Below are positions 27,007 through 35,321 of a DNA stretch of 52,195 bases, in pieces (positions within the stretch are counted from its first letter, which is position 1; each line of letters begins with the position of its first letter). The stretch covers positions 1 through 52,195 of the forward strand of contig CADBVG010000054.1 in NCBI GenBank assembly GCA_902798105.1. Direction: 5' to 3'. The position numbers and the translations under genes are program-made. Under the pieces are notes generated by a model. That model was not told where the DNA came from and ran no database searches. It saw only the letters and a list, made by a program, of their open reading frames with translations. Source of the stretch: an uncultured Eubacteriales bacterium (GTDB taxonomy: Bacteria; Bacillota; Clostridia; Christensenellales; Aristaeellaceae).

Positions 27007-27167
27007 AGGAAATACCGCACAAACGGGCGGCATGTCTGGCGGTGCCATTTCCGCCATGCACATCCTGCAAATTCCTTGACTTGCCACCAGCAAGTCAAGG
27101 AATTTGCAGGCGCGCCTGGCGGAAAATTCACTCGCCAGCCAACCACCCTTATTATGCGGTATTTCCT
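27007..27167 (+). repeat. MITE-like element copy H (type 2, best-preserved hairpin)
   Basis: A complete 161-bp copy with TA at 27005-27006 and 27168-27169. Its centre is a perfect stem of about 21 bp in which CCTGCAAATTCCTTGACTTG pairs with the reverse complement around a CACCA loop. On the minus strand its terminal base completes the TAA stop of the LacI-GGDEF gene. Confidence 0.9.
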
Positions 27168-29047
27168 TAATTGATCCTGTTCATATGCCGCGCTTCCTTT
27201 ACGCGGTACATTTGTTTGTCGCCCTCCTGAATGCACTTTTCAATTGTATCCATCCCGTTCAGCCGCTTTACTGCCATGCCCACGCTGGCCGTGACCGAAA
27301 AGGAGCGGTCTTCCTCGTCGTTGAGGCGCTGAAGCGCTTCCTCAAAGGCCGCGACGAACGGCCCCGCCTTTTCTCCTTCGGGCATAAATACCACGTACTC
27401 GTCACCGCCGATTCGGGCCCCTGTCGCCCCTGTCGGCATCGTTTCCCGGATCGCCCGACCCACCAGTCTAATGGCAAAATCGCCGGCAGTGTGGCCAAAC
27501 GTATCATTGATCTGTTTCAGATGATCCATGTCGATGCAGACGAAAGCCACGCGCTTTCCTGCAAAATCCCGCCATACCGGTTCAATGCGCTCCATCAGGC
27601 CCCGTCGGTTCAGCAAGCCGGTCATCATGTCCGTGATACTGCTGAGCCGCCGTTCCTCATAGAGCTGCATCAGCTCCCTGCGCCGGTAGATATTTGTCAG
27701 CGCAATGGACATCAGCGCATTGGTTTGTACATAGGAGCGCGACGGCACCTCTCCTTCCGCATAGCGAAAAACACTGTATCCAAAATTGTGCCTGTTCTGA
27801 TGGAGGAGCTTCACATACAGCATCTGTGGCTCTGTGCGGCTCTGCGCCATCGGGGGCAAAAGATCGCTCCTGTCAAAGCTGATCATCGGCATTCCACAAT
27901 CCTGGCTGTCGCGGATGGCATGAACCAGGCACGCCCGGTTTCCTTCCTCCTGCATCAGGCTGTCCGGCTCACCAAACAGGCAGAGGTAATGGTCTCGCAG
28001 GATGGGGCTGTACAGTCGCTTGCTGATCATCACATCGTGCAGCGCCTTGAGGTCATCGCAGGCGCCCAGATCGATGCTCATGTTATTCATCATGGCATCC
28101 TGGTCGTTTTCCAGCTCAAGCAGGTGTGTAGTATGCGCGCTGACCCTGCGAAAATAATCCACATGTCGTTTCCCGCATCCACAGCTCTCTCCCAGTATGA
28201 ATTTACCGTGCAGGGCCATTTTTGTCTGTTCCTGGGCGCAGTGGCCCCTGATCTGTCGATCCAGATGATTCATCGCTTCGACAACCATGCCGCTGTAGTC
28301 CGGCTGGACCGTCGTCAGGCTGGGAACATCCATGCCCAGCATCGGGATATTGTCGAAGCCTGTGACGATCACATCCTCCGGGACGCGAAGGCCGTGTTTT
28401 TTCAGCTCCCGCATCAGCCCTACGGCCATGTAATCGTTTGCGCAGATGACCGCCTCCGGGATATGGCCAGGATCGGAGAAAAACGCCCTGTACGCCTCCT
28501 CCCCGCAGTTGGTCCACATGTTTCCGGGACAAATATCCCTATCGGAGACGGACAGCCCGTGCGCCGCCATCTCATCGCGGAACACGCCCAGGCGCACCTC
28601 CGATTCCCCGTGACCCGGAAAGCCCTTTTGAAAGCAGATGCGCTTCAAGCCATGATCCTCGATCAGATGGCGAATCAGTGGTCGGATCGCTTCATGCTCG
28701 TCCGTAAAGACACAGTCGTTTGCAGCGTCTTCATGCCGAATAGCCACTACAGGGCAGTGCGCACGGTGAAGCATATCATTCAGCAATTTCCGGAACTCGC
28801 CCTGTTCATAGCTCTCGGGCACAATGATTAATCCATCCAGCTTTTCAATCGCCGCAAAGTGGAATATGTTTTTCTCCTGGATATCATAATCGCTTTCAGT
28901 GAGGTAATACCCTGCTGAAGCAAATACAACGATATCGTAATTCAACCGTTTGCCTTCCCGCTCCAGTGTGCGAAAAACAGTATTATCAAACACCGCGAAG
29001 GATTTATTGATAAATACGCCTATGGTTTTGCGATTTGGGAAAAGCAT
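27167..29047 (-). CDS. Diguanylate cyclase with a LacI-type ligand-binding sensor
   Basis: A 626-residue soluble protein. Residues 1-300 are a periplasmic-binding-protein-like fold of the LacI/GalR regulator class (TIGVFINKS, GLIIVPES, AVICANDYMAVGLM, VIVTGFDNIP), but with no DNA-binding helix-turn-helix and no signal peptide, so it acts in the cytoplasm. A linker with SCGCGK (about 305) and a helical region follow. The GGDEF domain covers about 460-626, motif GGDEY (547-551), with a DMDHLKQIND metal-binding strand; no RxxD site is seen. It should make cyclic di-GMP in response to a sugar or nucleoside. ATG 29045-29047 has AGAGGTGA upstream. The stop codon is shared with repeat copy H. Confidence 0.9.
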   Translation of the reverse strand: MLFPNRKTIGVFINKSFAVFDNTVFRTLEREGKRLNYDIVVFASAGYYLTESDYDIQEKNIFHFAAIEKLDGLIIVPESYEQGEFRKLLNDMLHRAHCPVVAIRHEDAANDCVFTDEHEAIRPLIRHLIEDHGLKRICFQKGFPGHGESEVRLGVFRDEMAAHGLSVSDRDICPGNMWTNCGEEAYRAFFSDPGHIPEAVICANDYMAVGLMRELKKHGLRVPEDVIVTGFDNIPMLGMDVPSLTTVQPDYSGMVVEAMNHLDRQIRGHCAQEQTKMALHGKFILGESCGCGKRHVDYFRRVSAHTTHLLELENDQDAMMNNMSIDLGACDDLKALHDVMISKRLYSPILRDHYLCLFGEPDSLMQEEGNRACLVHAIRDSQDCGMPMISFDRSDLLPPMAQSRTEPQMLYVKLLHQNRHNFGYSVFRYAEGEVPSRSYVQTNALMSIALTNIYRRRELMQLYEERRLSSITDMMTGLLNRRGLMERIEPVWRDFAGKRVAFVCIDMDHLKQINDTFGHTAGDFAIRLVGRAIRETMPTGATGARIGGDEYVVFMPEGEKAGPFVAAFEEALQRLNDEEDRSFSVTASVGMAVKRLNGMDTIEKCIQEGDKQMYRVKEARHMNRIN

Positions 29048-29142
29048 GATTCACCTCTGGGATTGATAATCTTTGTATTCTATAACAGTCATGCGAAACG
29101 ATGTTTACAGGTAAAATGGGCCGATCGATGCCCTTCACTCAA

Positions 29143-29715
29143 TCAGAGCCCTGTGTTTTTGTGTGGGCGCGCCCTGCGCATTATGCCCACATTCTTCTTG
29201 ACGTACAGGGCAAAGGATACCGCCATTGCGGCTGTGGTCACGGCAATCAGCGCGTCGGACAGAGCCCGGGGCATATTGCCAAACAGCAGGTGGGACAGCG
29301 CCAATGCGTACAGCATCACCGTCGCCACCTTGCCGTGCATCTCCGCGCCCTCGACGTGCCCCGATTTCCGGATCGCCAATAAGCTGGTGACGCCTACGAA
29401 TGCCTCCCGCACGATCATGAGGATCAGGGGAATCCAGAACCGGGGGAAGCGCTTCAGCAAGCAGATGAGCATGGCCCCCTGGGTGAGCTTGTCCGCGATG
29501 GGGTCCAGCAGCTTCCCCAGATCGCTGACCTGGTTGAACCGGCGGGCGATTTGTCCGTCAAGCAGGTCGGTCAGGGCGGATGCGGCGAGGATCAGCACCG
29601 GAAGGAGACCAGGTCTGTAAAAATAGGCCCGGATGAAAGCGGGGACGAGCAGTATTCTCAGCGTGGTCAGCATATTGGGTATCGTTATGACCTTTTTCCT
29701 GCTGCCTGTCAACAT
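29143..29715 (-). CDS. pgsA: CDP-alcohol phosphatidyltransferase, PgsA type
   Basis: A 190-residue membrane enzyme that joins a CDP-diacylglycerol lipid to an alcohol, most likely glycerol 3-phosphate, in phospholipid synthesis. The full CDP-alcohol signature is present in DLLDGQIARR followed by G and two Asp in LGKLLDPIADK. About five membrane helices follow. The N-terminus TIPNMLTTLRILLVP is typical of PgsA. ATG 29713-29715 is chosen because GGAGGA lies seven bases ahead; upstream in-frame ATGs would add a non-conserved 32 residues. It is in the same direction as the LacI-GGDEF gene, 95 bp upstream of it, possibly cotranscribed. PgsA is probable, but a related CDP-alcohol enzyme is possible. 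Confidence 0.83.
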   Translation of the reverse strand: MLTGSRKKVITIPNMLTTLRILLVPAFIRAYFYRPGLLPVLILAASALTDLLDGQIARRFNQVSDLGKLLDPIADKLTQGAMLICLLKRFPRFWIPLILMIVREAFVGVTSLLAIRKSGHVEGAEMHGKVATVMLYALALSHLLFGNMPRALSDALIAVTTAAMAVSFALYVKKNVGIMRRARPHKNTGL

Positions 29716-29900
29716 CCAATCATCCTCCGCGCCGACGCCCGCCATGATGCTCATTCGCGCCGGATATATCCCTTCACCGTCCATTTTACCATAGAATGGC
29801 GACCCCGACAACAGGATTATTCGCGCCTTGGTGATATTTGTCTTAATACTGTTTTCAGAGTAACAGTTACCTGTACAAATTAGAATTCGAGCAGAGCAGC

Positions 29901-29913
29901 ATAAGGAACTACC
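29901..29913 (-). repeat. Solo MITE-type end
   Basis: TAAGGAACTACC matches the TA-flanked outer end of the type 1 repeats (reverse complement of GGTAGTTCCTTA). The similarity stops after about 12 bases. It may be a remnant or chance. Confidence 0.25.
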
Positions 29914-29963
29914 TCCTGGCTGTATGGTTTTTTAAGGTACAGGAGCGTTTTGTTATTTTGCAG

Positions 29964-29992
29964 TTGCATCATCCGTAATTTTGTGGTAATAT
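29964..29992 (+). promoter_or_regulatory. Promoter for the membrane diguanylate cyclase gene
   Basis: TTGCAT (29964-29969), a 17-base spacer and TAATAT (29987-29992), about 94 bp ahead of the ATG at 30086. The rest of the gap between 29716 and 30085 shows no gene. Confidence 0.5.
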
Positions 29993-30085
29993 ACTGTTAT
30001 GTTGGTTATTTGTACATGTACCGATCGACATTACACGCAAATCGTATGAACCGAACGATACCGATACAGGATTGGTGCTGTTTAC

Positions 30086-31162
30086 ATGAATTTTCTGTCT
30101 GATTTCCTCCACCAGGAGGTTCCCAAATCGGGCGGCAATATGCCCGCATACTATCGCAAGGCGCTGTTCATCAGCGAGGTCATACTCCTCGCCTATTTCG
30201 TGGCAAGCATCGTTCTGCTGTTCATCTCAACCGGCATATGGCTGTGGCCGCCCGTCTTCATCACAACAGTGACCGTCTTCTGTGTGATGGACATGGATCA
30301 CATGAGTCCAAGGCTGAACCTGGCCCTGTTCGCCGCGCTCATCTGCGCCTGGCTGACCTGGTTTGTCCACCGGTTCGGCTGGTCCGCCGGCAGCCCGAAC
30401 ATACTTGTGCCCGTACTGGCGATGGCATACTTCAACATCTATGAGCCGCCCCTGGGCAAGATCTTTTATTTCCTGGGGCTGGTAGCCTTTCGCGTGCTGC
30501 TGTTCGCCTATTCGTTGAAGCACACCCCCGTCGGCGTGCTGGAACACACCGATACCCTCGTCCTTCAGATCGTCAACAGCGTCATACCGCTGCTGATGCT
30601 GGCGATCGACTTTATACTGTTCAGCTCCAGCATACAGGCCAGCGAGCGGGAGCTGACCATCAACAACCAGGAGCTGCACCGGGAAGCGGGCACCGACCCC
30701 CTCACTTCCCTGCCCAACCGCCGCGCCATGCTGGATGTGATCGAACAGTTTCTGAAGGAAAACCCCAACGGGCAGTTCTCCGTCGCCATCGCCGACATCG
30801 ACTTCTTCAAGAAGGTCAACGATACCTATGGCCACAACTGCGGCGATTACACGCTGAAGGAGCTCTCCGCCCTGTTCATGGAATGCGCCGCGGAAAAATA
30901 CAAGGTGTGCCGCTGGGGCGGCGAGGAATTCTGCTTTTTCCTGCCGGGGATGAACATTGACGAGGCCGGCCGGGAGATGACCGACCTGAACATCGCCGTG
31001 AAAAAAAAGACGCTGTGCTTCGATGATGTGGTTTTTTCCATCACCATCACCATAGGCGTGGAGGAAAACGATTATCAATCCACGATGGAACAGATCCTGG
31101 ACCGGGCCGACCGCAAGCTGTACATGGGCAAGGTGGGCGGCCGGGACCGCGTGGTGATATAG
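30086..31162 (+). CDS. Membrane diguanylate cyclase
   Basis: A 358-residue protein with about six membrane helices (roughly 25-180) and a cytoplasmic GGDEF domain (190-358). The active-site motif is GGEEF (278-282), with the metal-binding ADIDFFKKVND strand and the DPLTSLPNRR start that mark an active cyclase making cyclic di-GMP from two GTP. No RxxD feedback site precedes GGEEF. The membrane part matches no sensory family that I recognise; it is similar in layout to many uncharacterised integral-membrane sensor cyclases. ATG 30086 lacks a strong ribosome binding site (GGTG eight bases upstream), so expression may be low. A clean terminator follows at 31176. Confidence 0.9.
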   Translation: MNFLSDFLHQEVPKSGGNMPAYYRKALFISEVILLAYFVASIVLLFISTGIWLWPPVFITTVTVFCVMDMDHMSPRLNLALFAALICAWLTWFVHRFGWSAGSPNILVPVLAMAYFNIYEPPLGKIFYFLGLVAFRVLLFAYSLKHTPVGVLEHTDTLVLQIVNSVIPLLMLAIDFILFSSSIQASERELTINNQELHREAGTDPLTSLPNRRAMLDVIEQFLKENPNGQFSVAIADIDFFKKVNDTYGHNCGDYTLKELSALFMECAAEKYKVCRWGGEEFCFFLPGMNIDEAGREMTDLNIAVKKKTLCFDDVVFSITITIGVEENDYQSTMEQILDRADRKLYMGKVGGRDRVVI

Positions 31163-31175
31163 TGGCATCTTCCTC

Positions 31176-31229
31176 AAAAGCCAGCCGGAGCCATCCCAAT
31201 CAGTGGATGGTCCCGGTTGGCTTTTATGT
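31176..31229 (+). terminator. Intrinsic terminator of the membrane cyclase gene
   Basis: AAAAGCCAGCCGGAGCCATC pairs with its near-complement ending GGTTGGCTTTTA around an eight-base loop. It starts 14 bp after the stop codon. Confidence 0.75.
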
Positions 31230-31270
31230 ATTTTTGGTAACTGTTCAGTTCCGGATGTATCTGTGGCTTT

Positions 31271-31336
31271 TATGGCGGTCCAGGGGTTGCCGCTACAAGC
31301 ATCGTTCATTGTAGCCGCGGCGCCTGCGCCTCCATG
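31271..31336. repeat. REP-like GC-rich palindrome
   Basis: TATGGCGGTCCAGGGG at the left and CGCGGCGCCTGCGCC at the right form an imperfect inverted repeat with TTGTAG/CTACAA in the stem. Same family as 13594-13659. It lies between the convergent membrane-cyclase and FIST-GGDEF genes. Confidence 0.55.
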
Positions 31337-31362
31337 ACTGAGCAGTTATTATTTCTATATAA

Positions 31363-33120
31363 TTACAGCACGGCTTTGCGGATCGTATTGCGGCCGCCCT
31401 CCTTGGAGCGATACAGCGCGTCGTCCACGGCCTTGTAGATGGCCTTTCGGTCCAGGTCCCTGTTGCCATTGACCGTAATCACGCCCTGGCTGATGGTCAG
31501 GTGGCCGATGTGGGGGAAGATGTGGCAATCCACCGCGCGGCGCAGGTGCTCGGCGAAGGTCATCACCTTGGCCTCGTCCACCCCGGGCAGCATGATGAAG
31601 AACTCCTCGCCGCCCCATCGGCCAATCCGGGCGGTGTTGTAGCCGTGAACCTCGGTATTCATGATCCCGGTGATCTCCTGCAAGGTCAAATCGCCCACGT
31701 CGTGGCCATGGTTGTCGTTGATCTTCTTGAAGAAGTCCAGATCCAACATCACCAGCGACACCGTGCCCGGGCCCTCCAGCGCGTCGTTGATCAACTGCTC
31801 GATCTTGCCGCGATTGTACAGCCCCGTCAGGGCGTCTCGCTCGGCCATGATCGTCAGCCGGTTGTGTGCGCGCTGCAGCTCGCTCATGGTGGTATACACC
31901 AGCCGGGTCAGGCGCCGCAGCACCGAGGCCTGGCCCTGGAGCACCGTGTCGTCCACGCGAATCTCAGGCAGCTCCGCCTCGGGCGCTTCGCCCTCCCGCA
32001 TACCGATGGAGAGCATCGTGATGTTGTTCTCGCCCAGCTCGCCGGTGCGGTCGTTGCGCAGGATCTCACCCCAGGTGTGGAAGCCCGCCGTGCAGCACAT
32101 CTGCGCGAAGGGAGCCATCTCCATGTCCACGAAGTCCTCCCAGAACGTCTTGCGCACCACGCAGGAATACAGCAGCACCGCCTGGGGCTTGAATCGGCGA
32201 AGGGCGTCCAGGCGCTTATTCACCTTCTCCACGATGTTGGAGGGGTCGCCGTAGGTCAGGTTGATGTCCATGCCCTCGGTCACAAAGCCGTGCAGCCAGA
32301 AGGAGCCGTCCTCCTCAATGTGTACCACGCTGCGCAGCCGGTCCTCGCCGTTCTGGCGGGCCATCAGCGGGAATTCGAAGGCCTCCTCGGCGTTGTCGTG
32401 CTCCTTGCGGTCGATTTGCAGGAACTTCTCGTAGACCTCCGCCGCGGGCCGGCCATCCAGCTCGATCAGATGCTTGCCCTCGGCCTTCGTCACCTTGAAG
32501 GGCATGCCCAGGGGCACCCAGCCGATGGACTTGTCCATGTCGAAGTGCAGGTTCCTGCCGGCGTAGGTGACGATCAGCATCGAATTGTACAGCGCGCCGC
32601 TGGCGTCAAACACGAAGTGCTCCGGGGAGTTGAGCTTGTGCCCGCCGGGATAGCCGCCAAAGATGTGAATGCCCCTGCGACAGCCGCTGATCTCGGCATA
32701 CATGTGCTCGGTATCCATCTCCGTGCCGGGAAACAGCATCTCCGCGCACTGCAGATCCGGTATGGCGTCCAGCGCCTCGCGGATGCGGATGCCGGTAGCC
32801 ACCTCGTTGCCCTTGACGTCATCGAAGCGCAGTATGCCCACGTCGGAATCCTCGAACAGCAGCGCGCTGACCAGTATGCCCCGCTCGATCATGTGTCCAT
32901 CCTTGATCTCGCCCGCCGACATACTGCCCACGATCAGCTTCGTGCCGCAGCACGCCTCCAGCTCGCGGCAGATGGCCACCACGCGCTGTTCGTCGGGAAT
33001 GCCACTGAACACATGCAGCAGCAGGTTCCTGTACTTTCCGGTCTGGTTCTCCCGTATGATATCGGCCATCTGATCGACAACCGGCACGCCCTGCTTCAAT
33101 TCGACCAGCATCTGCTTCAT
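31363..33120 (-). CDS. FIST-domain diguanylate cyclase
   Basis: A 585-residue soluble protein. The N-terminal 380 residues match FIST_N and FIST_C sensory domains, which are thought to bind small ligands such as amino acids (LLHVFSGIPDE, IVGSMSAGEI, HIFGGYPGG, SVVHIEEDGSFWLHG, LYSCVVRKTFW). A helical linker (390-425) leads to a GGDEF domain with GGEEF at 503-507 and the metal-binding strand LDLDFFKKIND. No RxxD site. It should produce cyclic di-GMP under control of a cytoplasmic ligand. The ATG at 33118-33120 is chosen because GGGAGG is seven to eight bases ahead; an upstream start would add 17 residues. A TAGACA/TATAAT promoter is at 33195-33224. It is divergent from the cysteine desulfidase gene. 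Confidence 0.9.
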   Translation of the reverse strand: MKQMLVELKQGVPVVDQMADIIRENQTGKYRNLLLHVFSGIPDEQRVVAICRELEACCGTKLIVGSMSAGEIKDGHMIERGILVSALLFEDSDVGILRFDDVKGNEVATGIRIREALDAIPDLQCAEMLFPGTEMDTEHMYAEISGCRRGIHIFGGYPGGHKLNSPEHFVFDASGALYNSMLIVTYAGRNLHFDMDKSIGWVPLGMPFKVTKAEGKHLIELDGRPAAEVYEKFLQIDRKEHDNAEEAFEFPLMARQNGEDRLRSVVHIEEDGSFWLHGFVTEGMDINLTYGDPSNIVEKVNKRLDALRRFKPQAVLLYSCVVRKTFWEDFVDMEMAPFAQMCCTAGFHTWGEILRNDRTGELGENNITMLSIGMREGEAPEAELPEIRVDDTVLQGQASVLRRLTRLVYTTMSELQRAHNRLTIMAERDALTGLYNRGKIEQLINDALEGPGTVSLVMLDLDFFKKINDNHGHDVGDLTLQEITGIMNTEVHGYNTARIGRWGGEEFFIMLPGVDEAKVMTFAEHLRRAVDCHIFPHIGHLTISQGVITVNGNRDLDRKAIYKAVDDALYRSKEGGRNTIRKAVL

Positions 33121-33194
33121 CACATTGCCTCCCAATTCATGATCGTCGCGGCAGAGAGATACACCCGCCACATGTTATTACATTTTACTGTTCC

Positions 33195-33224
33195 ATTATA
33201 GCACGGTAACACAACATTTGTCTA
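33195..33224 (-). promoter_or_regulatory. Promoter for the FIST-GGDEF gene
   Basis: Minus strand TAGACA (33224-33219), an 18-base spacer, and perfect TATAAT (33200-33195). Confidence 0.6.
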
Positions 33225-33283
33225 CAGACAATATACATTTTTTTGCCCGAAATATGCGCCACATTTGCCATCTTTGGACGGGC

Positions 33284-33312
33284 TTGCATATATCAATGGA
33301 TAATGATAAAAT
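33284..33312 (+). promoter_or_regulatory. Promoter for the cysteine desulfidase gene
   Basis: TTGCAT (33284-33289), a 17-base spacer, and TAAAAT (33307-33312), about 55 bp ahead of the ATG at 33368. Confidence 0.5.
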
Positions 33313-33367
33313 AAGCATATCGTTATTTGTGAAAGAACGCCCTGGCGACGCGAAAGGAAGGCAAATT

Positions 33368-34639
33368 ATGGACCAACACGTGTACCAGACCTATGTGGAC
33401 ATACTGCGGCATGAGCTGATCAGCGCCATGGGATGCACGGAGCCCATTGCCCTGGCCTACTGCGCCGCGGTGGCCCGTCAGACCCTTGGCGCGGTGCCCG
33501 AACGCATCGAGGTCCAGGCCAGCGGCAACATCATCAAGAACGTCAAGAGCGTCGTGGTGCCCAACACCGGCGGCCGGCGGGGCATCGCCACGGCGGCGGC
33601 CATCGGCGCGCTGGGCGGCGACGCAGGCGCCCTGCTGGAGGTCATCGCCCACGTCAGCGACGACGCGAAGGCGCGCCTGCCCGCCTATCTGGCGCAGACT
33701 CAAATCAGCGTCACCCCGCTGGAATCGGACAACATACTGGACATGATCGTCACGGTTCACGCCGGTGAATCCCAGGCGCGGGTGCGCATCGCCAACGAGC
33801 ACACCAACATCGTGCTCATCGAGAAGGACGGCGCGGTCTTGCAACAGAAGGACCCCGCCGCCGTGGAGGAAGCGGATCTGCCCGATTACAACCTGCTCAC
33901 CGTTCAGGACATCTACAGCTTTGCCACCACCTGCGACCTGGCGGATGTAAAGGACATATTGGACCGCCAGATCCGCCAGAACACCGCCATCGCCGAGGAG
34001 GGGCTGCGCCGCGACTACGGCGCGAATATCGGAAAGGTACTGCTCACCACCGGCGACAACACCCGCACCCGGGCCAGGGCCTGGGCCGCCGCCGGTTCCG
34101 ACGCCCGCATGAACGGCTCGGAGCTGCCGGTGGTGATCTGCTCCGGCAGCGGCAACCAGGGGCTGACCGCCTCCCTGCCCGTCATCATCTACGCCAGGGA
34201 CCTGAACACCGACGAAGAAAAGCTCTACCGGGCGCTGCTCATCTCCAATCTCGTCACCCTGCACTGCAAGACCGGCATTGGCAGGCTCTCCGCCTACTGC
34301 GGCGCGGTCAGCGCCGGGGCGGGCGCGGGGGCGGGCATCGCCTACCTGCACGGGGGCGACCAGAGCGACATTGCCCACAGCATTGTCAACGCCCTGGCCA
34401 TCACGTCAGGCATCGTCTGCGACGGTGCGAAATCCTCCTGCGCCGCCAAGATCGCTACCGCCGTGGAGACCGGCATCTTCGGCTATGAGATGTACCGCAA
34501 CGGCCAGCAGTTCTTCGCCGGGGACGGGCTTGTGGTGGAGGGCGTCGAGAACTCCATCGCCAACTTCGGGCGGCTTGGCCGGGTGGGCATGAAGGAGACC
34601 GACCACGAAATCATCAAAATGATGACCGAACAGAAATGA
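33368..34639 (+). CDS. cyuA: L-cysteine desulfidase / UPF0597 family protein
   Basis: A 423-residue protein of the CyuA (YhaM) family, iron-sulfur enzymes that break L-cysteine to pyruvate, ammonia and sulfide. The family cysteines are visible in AMGCTEP (22-ish), VVICSGSGNQG, LHCKTGIGRLSAYCGA and VCDGAKSSC; several of these hold a 4Fe-4S cluster. The glycine-rich GAGAGAG and length are typical. ATG 33368 has AAAGGAAGG seven bases upstream. It heads a same-direction run with the CinA-type gene, 15 bp downstream, and the HAD gene. It may serve anaerobic cysteine use or detoxification; an L-serine dehydratase-like activity is the main alternative. Confidence 0.85.
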   Translation: MDQHVYQTYVDILRHELISAMGCTEPIALAYCAAVARQTLGAVPERIEVQASGNIIKNVKSVVVPNTGGRRGIATAAAIGALGGDAGALLEVIAHVSDDAKARLPAYLAQTQISVTPLESDNILDMIVTVHAGESQARVRIANEHTNIVLIEKDGAVLQQKDPAAVEEADLPDYNLLTVQDIYSFATTCDLADVKDILDRQIRQNTAIAEEGLRRDYGANIGKVLLTTGDNTRTRARAWAAAGSDARMNGSELPVVICSGSGNQGLTASLPVIIYARDLNTDEEKLYRALLISNLVTLHCKTGIGRLSAYCGAVSAGAGAGAGIAYLHGGDQSDIAHSIVNALAITSGIVCDGAKSSCAAKIATAVETGIFGYEMYRNGQQFFAGDGLVVEGVENSIANFGRLGRVGMKETDHEIIKMMTEQK

Positions 34640-34654
34640 CAGGAGCAGCAGGAT

Positions 34655-35197
34655 ATGAAGGCAATGAAGCGCCTGCCGGCGCTGGAAATCAGCGGCGCGC
34701 CGGGCACCGTCGACAAGGAGGCCGTGTGGAAAAAGTACCGCCGGATCACCCTGAAATTGATTGAAGGGGGCGCTACCATCACCACGATGGAGAGCTGCAC
34801 TGCCGGCCAGGTGGCATCGCTGATCACCGATACCGAGGGCTCCTCCGCTGTGCTTCAAGGGGCGTTCGTCACCTATGCCAACCAGGCCAAGGTGCGCATG
34901 GGCGTCCCCGCCGATACCATCGATGCCTTCGGCGTCTACTCCGCCGAGACAGCGGCGGCCATGGCCCTGGCCTGCCGGGATATCTACAGCGCCGACTATG
35001 GCGTCGGCGTCACCGGCACCTTCGGGAACGTGGACCCCAACAACGCCGACAGCGCGCCGGGAGAAGTGTACTTCGCCATCGACAGCGCAAAGGGCACCGA
35101 GGCTTGGCACTGCGCCGTACCGCCCCAGCCCTCCCGGCTGGCATACAAGCTGTACATGGCGGACGTGATCGCCGACCGGTTGCTGGCGCTGCTGTAG
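34655..35197 (+). CDS. pncC: CinA-type nicotinamide-nucleotide amidohydrolase
   Basis: A 180-residue CinA C-terminal domain protein (PncC), which deamidates nicotinamide mononucleotide to nicotinate mononucleotide for NAD recycling. The catalytic serine is S47 in ESCTAG, with LITDTEGSS and FVTYANQAK following, and VTGTFGNVDP in the usual GxAGP region; the last reads FGNVDPN here, a modest departure. The single-domain length matches stand-alone PncC. AGGAG lies six bases before ATG 34655. It follows the cysteine desulfidase gene by 15 bp and is probably cotranscribed. About 30 extra residues at the N-terminus precede the core. Confidence 0.85.
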   Translation: MKAMKRLPALEISGAPGTVDKEAVWKKYRRITLKLIEGGATITTMESCTAGQVASLITDTEGSSAVLQGAFVTYANQAKVRMGVPADTIDAFGVYSAETAAAMALACRDIYSADYGVGVTGTFGNVDPNNADSAPGEVYFAIDSAKGTEAWHCAVPPQPSRLAYKLYMADVIADRLLALL

Positions 35198-35264
35198 CGG
35201 CGGCAACCGGGGCGATATGTGGCAGCGCGGGCGCCGCAGCTACATATCCACGACACGGCCCGTA

Positions 35265-35285
35265 GCGGCGGCAATCTGCCGCCGC
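35265..35285. repeat. REP-like hairpin between pncC and the HAD gene
   Basis: GCGGCGGCA and TGCCGCCGC pair around a three-base loop. A GTAGCGGCGGCAA copy also sits at 35195-35207, and a GGGCGCCGCAGCTAC piece between them. They belong to the GC-rich palindromic family and fill the 124-bp gap. Confidence 0.5.
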
Positions 35286-35321
35286 ACACCCACAACAATC
35301 CAACTATAAGGAGTTATTGTA

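Noticed and set aside
27007..27167. Reading the repeated elements as a CRISPR array
   Set aside because: Copies are dispersed over 52 kb, 136-172 bp long when complete, and have inverted ends with TA duplications. There are no regular spacers or cas genes.
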